Assembly: GCA_963621575.1 (NCBI GenBank) | Contig: CAVFEH010000010.1 | Coordinates: 1-64,000 of the forward strand | Reading direction: 5' to 3' | Length of the DNA: 64,000 nucleotides | DNA from: UBA1724 sp963621575 | GTDB taxonomy: Bacteria; Verrucomicrobiota; Lentisphaeria; Oligosphaerales; Oligosphaeraceae | Part shown: positions 1 through 6,666 of the stretch, piece by piece | How the letters are laid out: each line of letters begins with the position of its first letter | How positions within the stretch are numbered: the first letter of the stretch is position 1 | Notes under the pieces: generated by a model | What the model was told of the DNA's origin: nothing | Database searches by the model: none | The model's input: only the letters and a program-made list of their open reading frames with translations | Made by a program: the position numbers and the translations under genes

Positions 1-1
1 A

Positions 2-619
2 AAGAAATACGTGAATCCTCGAATCAACCACAAGGGAGTGGAGTTGCTGATGAAGTGTAATGCCCCCCTTTAACAGGGGGCCGCATTACAGACCTGTACC
101 ATGCCTTGCGGCAGGATGGGGTTCTTAACAAGCTTTCAGCCCCAGTGAGGAAAAAGTTGCGGGCCATTCTCGGAATCGACATTCCGAAGGAGGACTACGC
201 GCCTGCCAGCGAAGAAGCCAAGGCCGCCATCCGGCTCCGAACGAAGGAGGCCGAGGCAAAGGTAGGCGAGCTCACACGTTTTCTAAGTGACCATGGCTGC
301 AGCACGGCAGCAAAGTACCTCAATAACGCAAAGCGAGGCATGTTCGCCTATCTACGCAGGTGGCTGACACTGGGGATCGTCTGCCCTCGGGCATCGTCGT
401 TCATCGAAAGAGTGATGAGGGTGCTCGCCCTTCGCCTGAAGAAGATCGGCTATGGCTGGTCGGCCAGGGGGGGCTGAAAAGATGGCGAAGATCATCCTGA
501 AGCGATTCGCGAATGAAAAGGAATGGCAGGGCTATTGGAACAAAGTCATGTGCCTGGAAAAGACTTCGGTTTTTGATGCTTTTCGTGGCATCACATTCCC
601 GCCGGCAATCCTCATGGTG
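2..619 (+). pseudogene. Transposase remnant, C-terminal part, two frameshifts
   Basis: Three reading-frame pieces join into one transposase-like C-terminus. The first piece (from base 2, begins KKYVNPRINH) runs into a stop at 71-73. The second is open from about base 70 to the stop at 475-477 and contains SSFIERVMRVLALRLKKIGY, the conserved helix typical of DDE transposase C-termini. The third (about 470-619) continues with AEKMAKIILKRFANEKEWQ. The breaks fall at a run of six C (63-68) and a run of seven G (467-473). The gene is cut by the window start, so the catalytic core and left inverted repeat are not visible. The family is not assigned. Frameshifts in homopolymers suggest decay or sequencing error; programmed frameshifting is less likely because there are two. 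Confidence 0.6.
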
Positions 620-714
620 TAAAGTTTTTCACAACCACATTTGGGACTTTACCACTTTTTTGCGGATTCATGGCACCTCCTTTGGTTGCTTGCTAGGCCT
701 CCAAATAGAGTGCC

Positions 715-1383
715 ATGAGTCCGCAGTTTTTCAAGTCAGCTGTTCAGTTATGGGACGGCTGTGAAAAGATTCCGAGTGATGTTTTCACGGCGTTGGAGCT
801 GAATGCGTGTTTGGCTGGCTATTGTCACAAGTGGGCGAAGATTTCATTGATGGCGCGCAAGGGAGAGATTATTCCGGTGCGTCGTGGGCTATATGCGTTC
901 CCGGCGCAGTTGCGGCGTGAACCATTTTCCCGTGGTGCGCTGGCGAATCGGATTTATGGTCCGAGCTATGTATCGGAGGACTATGCCCTTGGCTATTATG
1001 GGCTGATTCCGGAGACGTTGCGAATGGTGACCTCCATTACCCGGGGGCGTTCGCGGGAGTTCGCGACGTCTTTCGGAGTTTTTCGTTACCGCTATTGTCG
1101 CTCCCGGGCGTATGCCCTGGGCGTGACGCTGGCAGGCGAGGGACAGAACTGCTTCCTGATCGCCACCCCCGAAAAGGCACTCTTCGACAAGGCACTCTTT
1201 GACCACCGTTTCGATGGTTCGGATGTGGAACAGTACCTCTTCGAGGATCTCCGCATTGATGAGGAGGCTTTGCGTAGATTTCGCCGCACACGAATCGCCG
1301 AGTTGGCACCCTTTCTGCGTGGCAGGCTCAAGAACCTGGGAGAATTCCTGAAGGGCTTCTGTGGGCGGCGGCGACGGCCGTAG
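715..1383 (+). CDS. AbiEi-type antitoxin domain protein (orphan)
   Basis: A 222-residue protein resembling the type IV toxin-antitoxin AbiEi family. The N-terminal third looks like a winged-helix domain (WAKISLMARKGEIIPVRRGLYAF). The core holds the family's recognisable run: YVSEDYALGYYGLIPE, then TSITRGRSREF, FGVFRYRY and IATPEKALFD. AbiEi antitoxins normally bind DNA and repress an operon whose second gene is the nucleotidyltransferase toxin AbiEii. No such gene follows: the next 265 bases have no good frame and then comes an MFS transporter. The ATG at 715 has no clear ribosome-binding site, but the next in-frame ATG (850) would remove part of the winged helix. Its position beside a broken transposase fits acquired DNA. 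Confidence 0.75.
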   Translation: MSPQFFKSAVQLWDGCEKIPSDVFTALELNACLAGYCHKWAKISLMARKGEIIPVRRGLYAFPAQLRREPFSRGALANRIYGPSYVSEDYALGYYGLIPETLRMVTSITRGRSREFATSFGVFRYRYCRSRAYALGVTLAGEGQNCFLIATPEKALFDKALFDHRFDGSDVEQYLFEDLRIDEEALRRFRRTRIAELAPFLRGRLKNLGEFLKGFCGRRRRP

Positions 1384-1648
1384 GTGGAAAAGAATATTCT
1401 AGGTTTCACTATTGTCTTGTTCTGTCATAAAATGATAATAAATGTACAAGAGCTATTTGGACGGGGTTATATTCTGCGCGCTGGCGGAGGTGTTGCTGCG
1501 GGTGTGTTGCAGCGGGGGGAAAAGCTCCTGGGTCCCAATTGCGGCACTTTGACGGCGGGGCTGCCCAAAGGGCGGGAGACTCCTGCTTCCCCGCCTGCTT
1601 CTTCCGCGTGCGGCGGTACAATCCCTCATCCCTCATTTCTTCCCTGCC

Positions 1649-2866
1649 ATGTCTTCCTTGTTGTTGGCGGTCATTTACCTGTCGTTCATCAGCCTGGGTT
1701 TGCCGGATCCGCTGTTGAGTGCTGCGTGGCCGGAGATCTATCCGCAGATGGGTGTCCCGTTGTCGTTTGCGGGGATCATCTCGTGTATCATCTCCTGCGG
1801 CACGGTGGTGTCCAGCCTGTTGTCGGACCGTCTGACCCACCGGTTTGGGGCGGGAAAGGTGACCGCCTTCAGCGTGCTTCTCACGGCGGTGGCGTTGCTG
1901 GGCTTCGGCTTTTCGGGGCGTTTCTGGATGCTGTGCCTGTGGGCGGTGCCTTATGGCCTGGGGGCGGGAGCGGTGGATGCCGCGCTGAACAACTACGTGG
2001 CGCTCCACTACTCCTCCCGGCACATGAACTGGCTGCACTGCTTTTGGGGCGTGGGCGTCACCATCAGCCCGTATGTCATGAGCTTCTGCCTGGCGCGGCA
2101 ACTGGGGTGGCATGCGGGCTACGACGTGGTGTCGGTCCTGCAGTTTGCCCTGACGGCGGCGATTTTCTTGAGCCTGCCGTTGTGGAAGAGTGCGCGTGAG
2201 GCGCCGTCGGCGGAGGCGTCCGACGGCGTGGAGTCGTCAGGCGAGCCGGTTTCCCTCCGGAAGGCGGTGGGGATTCCCGGAGTGAAGCTGGTGCTGGGGG
2301 GCTTCCTGTGCTACTGTGGCTTGGAGGCCACGGCGATCCTGTGGTCCTGCTCCTACCTGGCGGTGGCGCGGGGCTTCGACAGCGCCCTGGCTGCGCGCTT
2401 CGGCGCGTTGCTTTTCGTGGGAATCATGGTCGGACGTTTCCTGAGCGGCTTCGTTTCGGTGCGCCTGGGGGACCGGAACATGATCCGCCTGGGCGTAAGC
2501 GTGGCGGTGGCGGGAGTCCTGCTGCTGGCGCTCCCCTGGAACGCCGTCTGCCTGGCGGGGTTGTTCCTGCTGGGACTGGGTTGCGCCCCCATCTATCCCT
2601 CCATCATCCACGAGACCCCCGCGAACTTCGGCGCGGCAAACTCCCAGGCCATTGTCGGCATCCAGATGGCCAGCGCGTATGTAGGCTCTACCCTGGTGCC
2701 GCCCATTTTTGGAGTCGTCGCGCAACACATCACCATGACGCTGCTGCCATATTATCTGCTCCTCTTCTTCGTTCCACTCTTCCTTTTCATGGAACGGCTC
2801 AATGCCATCGTGCGGCGACGCACGAGCGCCCAAAGGCGATTCGGCGCCAGCGGAGTTAGCCTGTAA
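1649..2866 (+). CDS. MFS transporter
   Basis: A 405-residue, very hydrophobic protein with the pattern of a 12-helix major facilitator. Helix 1 begins within the first 20 residues (LLLAVIYLSFISLGLPDPLL). A loop between helices 2 and 3 reads SDRLTHRFGAGK, matching the family's basic motif A region, and a basic, polar central loop separates the two halves near residues 185-205. The general look (SLGLPDPLL near the start, MNWLHCFWGVG mid N-half) is like FucP/YbjJ-type uptake or export carriers, but the substrate cannot be read from sequence. It stands alone, transcribed toward amt, and is followed within 20 bases by a strong hairpin terminator. Confidence 0.85.
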   Translation: MSSLLLAVIYLSFISLGLPDPLLSAAWPEIYPQMGVPLSFAGIISCIISCGTVVSSLLSDRLTHRFGAGKVTAFSVLLTAVALLGFGFSGRFWMLCLWAVPYGLGAGAVDAALNNYVALHYSSRHMNWLHCFWGVGVTISPYVMSFCLARQLGWHAGYDVVSVLQFALTAAIFLSLPLWKSAREAPSAEASDGVESSGEPVSLRKAVGIPGVKLVLGGFLCYCGLEATAILWSCSYLAVARGFDSALAARFGALLFVGIMVGRFLSGFVSVRLGDRNMIRLGVSVAVAGVLLLALPWNAVCLAGLFLLGLGCAPIYPSIIHETPANFGAANSQAIVGIQMASAYVGSTLVPPIFGVVAQHITMTLLPYYLLLFFVPLFLFMERLNAIVRRRTSAQRRFGASGVSL

Positions 2867-2886
2867 GGCCACTGCGCGGAAACATT

Positions 2887-2930
2887 ACGGCCCGGCTCCC
2901 TTGTGGGGGGGCCGGGCCGTTGTTTTTGTG
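2887..2930 (+). terminator. Rho-independent terminator after MFS gene
   Basis: A perfect 10-bp stem (ACGGCCCGGC at 2887-2896 with GCCGGGCCGT at 2911-2920) is followed by TGTTTTTG. It lies between the convergent MFS and amt genes. The minus-strand side lacks a U run, so it mainly serves the plus-strand gene. Confidence 0.85.
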
Positions 2931-2941
2931 GTGTGTCTGTG

Positions 2942-4258
2942 CTAGATGTTGCTGAAGAACTGGAATCCGGGATAGGCGTCGCCGCCGTGCTCACCCATGT
3001 CGAGTCCGCGCAGCTCCTCTTCTTCGGAGATCCGGATGCCGCAGATCTTCTTTATGACATAGAAGATTGCGAAGGAGCTGGCGAAGGCGCAGAAGCCGAT
3101 GGCGACCACGCCCAGCAGCTGGACCAGGAAGGTGTATTGCGGGGCGAAGAGTCCCACCGCAAGGGTTCCCCAGACGCCGTTGACGAGGTGGACGGAGAGG
3201 GCGCCCACGGGGTCGTCCAGGTGGACGCGGTCGAAGAAGAGGACCGCGAAGACCACAATGATTCCGGCGACGGCGCCGATGAAGGTGGCCGCGCCCACGC
3301 TGACGCAGTCGGCGCCTGCGGTGATTCCGACCAATCCTGCCAGGACGCCGTTGAGGGTCATGGAGAGATCCACGTGGCGGAGCAGCGCGCGTCCCGTGAG
3401 CATGCTGGTGACCAGTGCGGCGGAGGCGGCGATCATGGTGTTGACCAGCGCCAGGCTGACGACGCCGGGATCGGCGCTCAGGGCGGAGGCGCCGTTGAAT
3501 CCGAACCATCCCAGCCAGAGGAGGAAGACGCCGATGGTGACCAGCGGCACGCTGTGTCCGGGAATGGGCATGGTCTTGCCGTCCACATACTTTCCGATGC
3601 GGGGGCCCAGGAGGATCACGCCGGAGAGCGCGGCCCATCCGCCGATGCTGTGCACGAAGGTGGAGCCGGCGAAGTCATGGAAGTTCAGGGCCGCCAGCCA
3701 GCCGCCGCCCCATCCCCAGGATCCCAGGATCGGGTAGACGATGGCCACGTAGATGGTGGTGAAGATCAGGTAGGTGTTCAACTTCACGCGTTCGGCGACT
3801 GCGCCGGAGACGATGGTGGCTGCGGTGGCGGCGAACATCCCCTGGAAGAAGAAGTCCGTCCAGTAGGTGAAGCAGCCGCTCTTGTAGGCGGTGGTCAGGC
3901 CGCCTTCCGGGACCGACACGCCGAAGCCTGCGAAGCCGAAGACGTTGTGGCAGATCCAGGCGGTGCCCGGATACATCAGGGCGAAGCCCACCACGGCGTA
4001 GGTCAGGAAACCGATGGCCGGGGTGATGGTGTTTTTGAAAAGGATGTTCGTGCAGTTTTTGGCGCGGCACAAACCGCTCTCCACGCAGGCGAAACCCAGG
4101 TGCATCAGGAACACCAGGCATCCGCCCAGCATGACCCACAGGTTGTTCACCGCAAAGAGCGCCGCCGGTCCCGGATCAGAGACCGAGGAGGGCTCCTGCG
4201 CCCAGCAAGGCGCACTCATCAGCAAGAGCAACGGAAGAATTCCGGAAAGCTTTTTCAT
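2942..4258 (-). CDS. amt: Ammonium transporter Amt
   Basis: A 438-residue Amt/MEP/Rh channel. A cleavable signal peptide (MKKLSGILPLLLLMSAPCWA) precedes the eleven-helix core, as in several Gram-negative Amt proteins. Characteristic segments are visible: LWVMLGGCLVFLMHLGFACVE near residue 40, SGAVAERVK in the middle, FVHSIGGWAAL (periplasmic to pore transition) and FGFNGAS with the pore-region residues downstream. The cytoplasmic tail is short and acidic. It follows the PII gene by 56 bases, the classic glnK-amt arrangement in which PII plugs the channel when nitrogen is plentiful. The start at 4258 is chosen because it gives an intact signal peptide; upstream in-frame codons would bury it. 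Confidence 0.97.
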   Translation of the reverse strand: MKKLSGILPLLLLMSAPCWAQEPSSVSDPGPAALFAVNNLWVMLGGCLVFLMHLGFACVESGLCRAKNCTNILFKNTITPAIGFLTYAVVGFALMYPGTAWICHNVFGFAGFGVSVPEGGLTTAYKSGCFTYWTDFFFQGMFAATAATIVSGAVAERVKLNTYLIFTTIYVAIVYPILGSWGWGGGWLAALNFHDFAGSTFVHSIGGWAALSGVILLGPRIGKYVDGKTMPIPGHSVPLVTIGVFLLWLGWFGFNGASALSADPGVVSLALVNTMIAASAALVTSMLTGRALLRHVDLSMTLNGVLAGLVGITAGADCVSVGAATFIGAVAGIIVVFAVLFFDRVHLDDPVGALSVHLVNGVWGTLAVGLFAPQYTFLVQLLGVVAIGFCAFASSFAIFYVIKKICGIRISEEEELRGLDMGEHGGDAYPGFQFFSNI

Positions 4259-4314
4259 GGTCGTGTGAATCCTCAAAAAGGGAAAAAGGTGTTTGTTCGG
4301 GATGATTCCGGCGG

Positions 4315-4656
4315 TCAGCCGATGGCTTCGTGGCCACGCTCTCCCGTCCGGATCCGGATGCACTCCTCCATGGGAAGCACGAAGATCTTTCCGTCGCCGA
4401 TGTGCCCCGTCCGGGCACCTTCGCAGATGCCCTCGATGGTCTTCTCCACGAAGTCGTCGTTGACGCCAATGGCCAGCCGCACCTTCTTCAGAAGATTCAC
4501 TTCCTGCAGGGCGCCACGCCACGCCTTCACGTAGCCACGCTGCTGGCCGCACCCCAGGGCATTGGTTACCGAAATCTTGAAAACCCCGCGGGCGTACAAC
4601 GCCTGCTTCACCGGATTCAAACGGTCCGGCTGGATGTAGGCAATGATCAACTTCAT
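4315..4656 (-). CDS. glnK: Nitrogen regulatory PII protein (GlnK-like, Q51 type)
   Basis: A 113-residue PII trimer subunit of the usual length. The C-terminal signature ARTGHIGDGKIFVLPMEECIR is intact, as is the RIRTGE ending, so 2-oxoglutarate and ATP binding should be preserved. The T-loop reads GYVKAWRGALQEVNLLKK. Aligned to E. coli GlnB, residue 51 is Gln rather than the uridylylated Tyr, and residue 46 is Trp. Such PII proteins occur in several non-proteobacterial groups and are not expected to be uridylylated at position 51. It is the first gene of an operon with amt, with an AGGAG ribosome-binding site and a sigma-54-like promoter upstream. Confidence 0.95.
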   Translation of the reverse strand: MKLIIAYIQPDRLNPVKQALYARGVFKISVTNALGCGQQRGYVKAWRGALQEVNLLKKVRLAIGVNDDFVEKTIEGICEGARTGHIGDGKIFVLPMEECIRIRTGERGHEAIG

Positions 4657-4726
4657 CTTTCACTCCTGTTGGCATTCATGGAAAAACAACGGAAAACAAC
4701 GTTGGAAAAATCCGGGGCGACACTTG

Positions 4727-4742
4727 AGCAACGGCTATGCCA
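4727..4742 (-). promoter_or_regulatory. Sigma-54 promoter for glnK-amt
   Basis: On the minus strand the bases read TGGCATAGCCGTTGCT. This is a near match to the sigma-54 consensus TGGCAC-N5-TTGCA with exact 5-base spacing and both invariant GG/GC pairs. It lies about 70 bases upstream of the PII start, giving a roughly 60-base leader. The position before a glnK-amt operon fits nitrogen control through RpoN and an NtrC-like activator. Confidence 0.65.
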
Positions 4743-4974
4743 TGCATCCTCTCTCTGCCTCCACGCAAGGAACAAGTTCCCTGTTTTTACACGGGATGTA
4801 ATGCGTTTCACCCAGGAGAAGACAGTTTTTGAAATATTTTGCATGAAGATGTTTGTCCGGGGGTGGGGCAAGGAGGGGAAAATCCCGTGCGGAAATCTTT
4901 CTGCGCGTGCGCTGCAGCGCATTCGGAATCGTCGTGTCCTGCCGCGCTGCGGGCGCCGATCCGTTTTGTTGGCT

Positions 4975-5100
4975 TACGTTAGGGCAAAACGCCACCCGCT
5001 CGGAGGGCGGATTGCTCGTGGAAGCAACCAGCCGGATAAGAGACAGACTGAGATGTCTGTTTTCTTGTCCGGCTTTTTTTGTGTGTTGAGGAGTTGGGAA
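4975..5100 (+). promoter_or_regulatory. Structured leader of MATE gene, candidate riboswitch/attenuator
   Basis: A promoter-like -10 (TACGTT, 4975-4980) is followed by three hairpins in about 95 bases. The first pairs CCACCC (4992-4997) with GGGCGG (5005-5010). The second pairs TTGCT (5012-5016) with AGCAA (5022-5026). The third is a terminator-like stem (AGCCGGA 5030-5036 with TCCGGCT 5068-5074) ending in a T run. The MATE ribosome-binding site (GAGGAG) follows directly, so the third hairpin would stop transcription before the gene unless it is refolded. An upstream GTTTTG/CAAAAC pair (4963-4990) overlaps the -10 and may be irrelevant. No known riboswitch class was recognised. Confidence 0.45.
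5030..5080 (+). terminator. Terminator-like hairpin upstream of MATE start
   Basis: A stem of AGCCGGA with TCCGGCT encloses an inner GACA/TGTC helix and is followed immediately by seven T. It sits 20 bases upstream of the MATE start codon, in the leader. It could be an attenuator for that gene; no plus-strand gene upstream needs it. Confidence 0.7.
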
Positions 5101-6498
5101 ATGGATTTTCTGAACAGCAGCATCAAGCCGGTCTACTTCAAGTATCTCTCCGCGGCCTTTGGCAGTGCGATGATTTCGTCGGTCTACTCGATTGTGGACA
5201 TGGCGATGGTTGGTCAGTACCAGGGGCCGTCGGGCACAGCGGCCTTGGCGGTGGTGGCCCCGGTGTGGAACATCATCTACAGCCTGGGATTGTTGATGGG
5301 GATTGGCGGCAGCGTGGTTTTCAGCACCTGCCGTGGCGCTGGCGCGTCCCCTGGGGCCTCTGCCTCCCCTGGGGCCTCTGCCTCCTCCGCCTCCTCCGCC
5401 CCGGGGCGTGCCGGCTCTGAGGAGAACCAGTATTTCACGGTGGCGGTGCTGGGGGCGGTTGTGTTGTCGGTGCTTGCCTGGGTGGGTGTGCTCCTTTGGG
5501 AGGAGCCGTTGCTGGGCTTCTTCGGCGCGGACGACGCGCTGCTCCCCCTGGCGAAGGACTACATGCGTCCCATCAAGTGGGTCTTCCCGCTCTTCCTCTT
5601 CAACCAGATGCTGGCCGCCTTCCTGCGGAATGACGGCAGCCCGGCACTGACCACCGTCGCCGTCATGGGGGGTGGCGTTTTCAATGTCTTCGGCGACTAC
5701 GTCTTCGTCTTCCCCTGCGGCATGGGGATCTACGGCGCGGGGCTGGCCACCGCCATTGGCGCGGTCATCTCCTTTGCCGTGATGCTCACGCACTTCTTCC
5801 GCAGGGAGAACACCCTGCGCCTTGTTGTTCCCATGCGGATGCCGCACCGCCTCCGGGAGATCTGCGTCATGGGCTTCTCCACCTTCTTCATCGATGTGGC
5901 AATGGGCATCCTGACAGTACTCTTCAACCGGCAGATCATGAAATATCTAGGTCCCGACGCCTTGGCCGTCTACGGACCTGTCATCCAGGTGAGCACCTTC
6001 GTACAGTGCTGCGCGTACAGCGTGGGGCAGGCCTCCCAGCCCATTCTCTCCACCAACTACGGTGCCGGCAAGACCGCACGCATCCGCGAGACCCTCCGGC
6101 TCGCCCTCTGGACCACTGCCTTCTTCGGCGTCTTCTGGACTCTCCTCAGCCTGGCGTGGCCCAATCTCTATATCCGGATCTTCATGGCGCCCACGCCCGG
6201 GATTCTGGAGATGGCCCCCGCCATCATCCGCACCTACGCACTCTCCTTCCTTTTGCTGCCCTTCAATATCTTCTCCACATACTACTTCCAGGCCATCATG
6301 AGGCCCGGGACCGCCTTCGTGGTCTCCGTGGGACGCGGGCTGGTCCTGAGCGGCGCCCTTATTCTGGCGCTGCCTGCCTTGGCCACGCCGTCCTCCCTCT
6401 GGCTGGCGATGCCCATCACCGAACTGGTCGTCTGCCTCTACGCCGCTCGCCGCATGGCGGAACGTCCTGCGGCGCCCCGCCCGTGCGTTGCCCAATGA
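5101..6498 (+). CDS. MATE family efflux transporter
   Basis: A 465-residue polytopic protein of the multidrug and toxic compound extrusion family, which uses Na+ or H+ gradients. Typical segments are DMAMVGQYQGPSGTAALAVV in helix 2, FFGADDALLPLAKDYMRP mid N-half and QPILSTNYGAGK in the C-half. The start is the ATG at 5101, preceded by GAGGAG, because longer in-frame starts would translate the structured leader. Residues 80-105, in the loop after FSTCRGAG, are an expansion of Gly, Ala, Ser and Pro encoded by 18-bp and 9-bp tandem repeats; other MATE proteins have a short charged loop there. Substrate is unknown. Confidence 0.93.
   Translation: MDFLNSSIKPVYFKYLSAAFGSAMISSVYSIVDMAMVGQYQGPSGTAALAVVAPVWNIIYSLGLLMGIGGSVVFSTCRGAGASPGASASPGASASSASSAPGRAGSEENQYFTVAVLGAVVLSVLAWVGVLLWEEPLLGFFGADDALLPLAKDYMRPIKWVFPLFLFNQMLAAFLRNDGSPALTTVAVMGGGVFNVFGDYVFVFPCGMGIYGAGLATAIGAVISFAVMLTHFFRRENTLRLVVPMRMPHRLREICVMGFSTFFIDVAMGILTVLFNRQIMKYLGPDALAVYGPVIQVSTFVQCCAYSVGQASQPILSTNYGAGKTARIRETLRLALWTTAFFGVFWTLLSLAWPNLYIRIFMAPTPGILEMAPAIIRTYALSFLLLPFNIFSTYYFQAIMRPGTAFVVSVGRGLVLSGALILALPALATPSSLWLAMPITELVVCLYAARRMAERPAAPRPCVAQ
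5347..5400 (+). repeat. Tandem repeats inside MATE coding region
   Basis: Two exact copies of the 18-base unit TCCCCTGGGGCCTCTGCC (5347-5364, 5365-5382) are followed by two copies of TCCTCCGCC (5383-5400). All units are multiples of three, so copy-number change would keep the frame and only lengthen or shorten a loop rich in Ala, Ser, Gly and Pro. Confidence 0.9.
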
Positions 6499-6666
6499 TG
6501 CGTCCGCCAGGCGGGGCGTTCGGCTTCCTCTTGTTTTTCTGCAGGCGGAAGGCGTGGCGGGTGAGGGTGGAAGGAGGTGGGCGGTATAGAGGACATCCGC
6601 AGGAATGCCCCCCCCCGGCCTGGCTGCCTCTGGCTCTCTGCATCTTTTTTCTGTATTTTCCCCCTC

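Noticed and set aside
1384..2199. A 271-codon frame beginning before the MFS gene
   Set aside because: Its larger part overlaps the MFS transporter in another frame and the composition is not protein-like.
4963..4990. GTTTTG/CAAAAC pairing as a first stem of the MATE leader
   Set aside because: It overlaps the likely -10 box (4975-4980), so it is probably outside the transcript; kept only as a remark.
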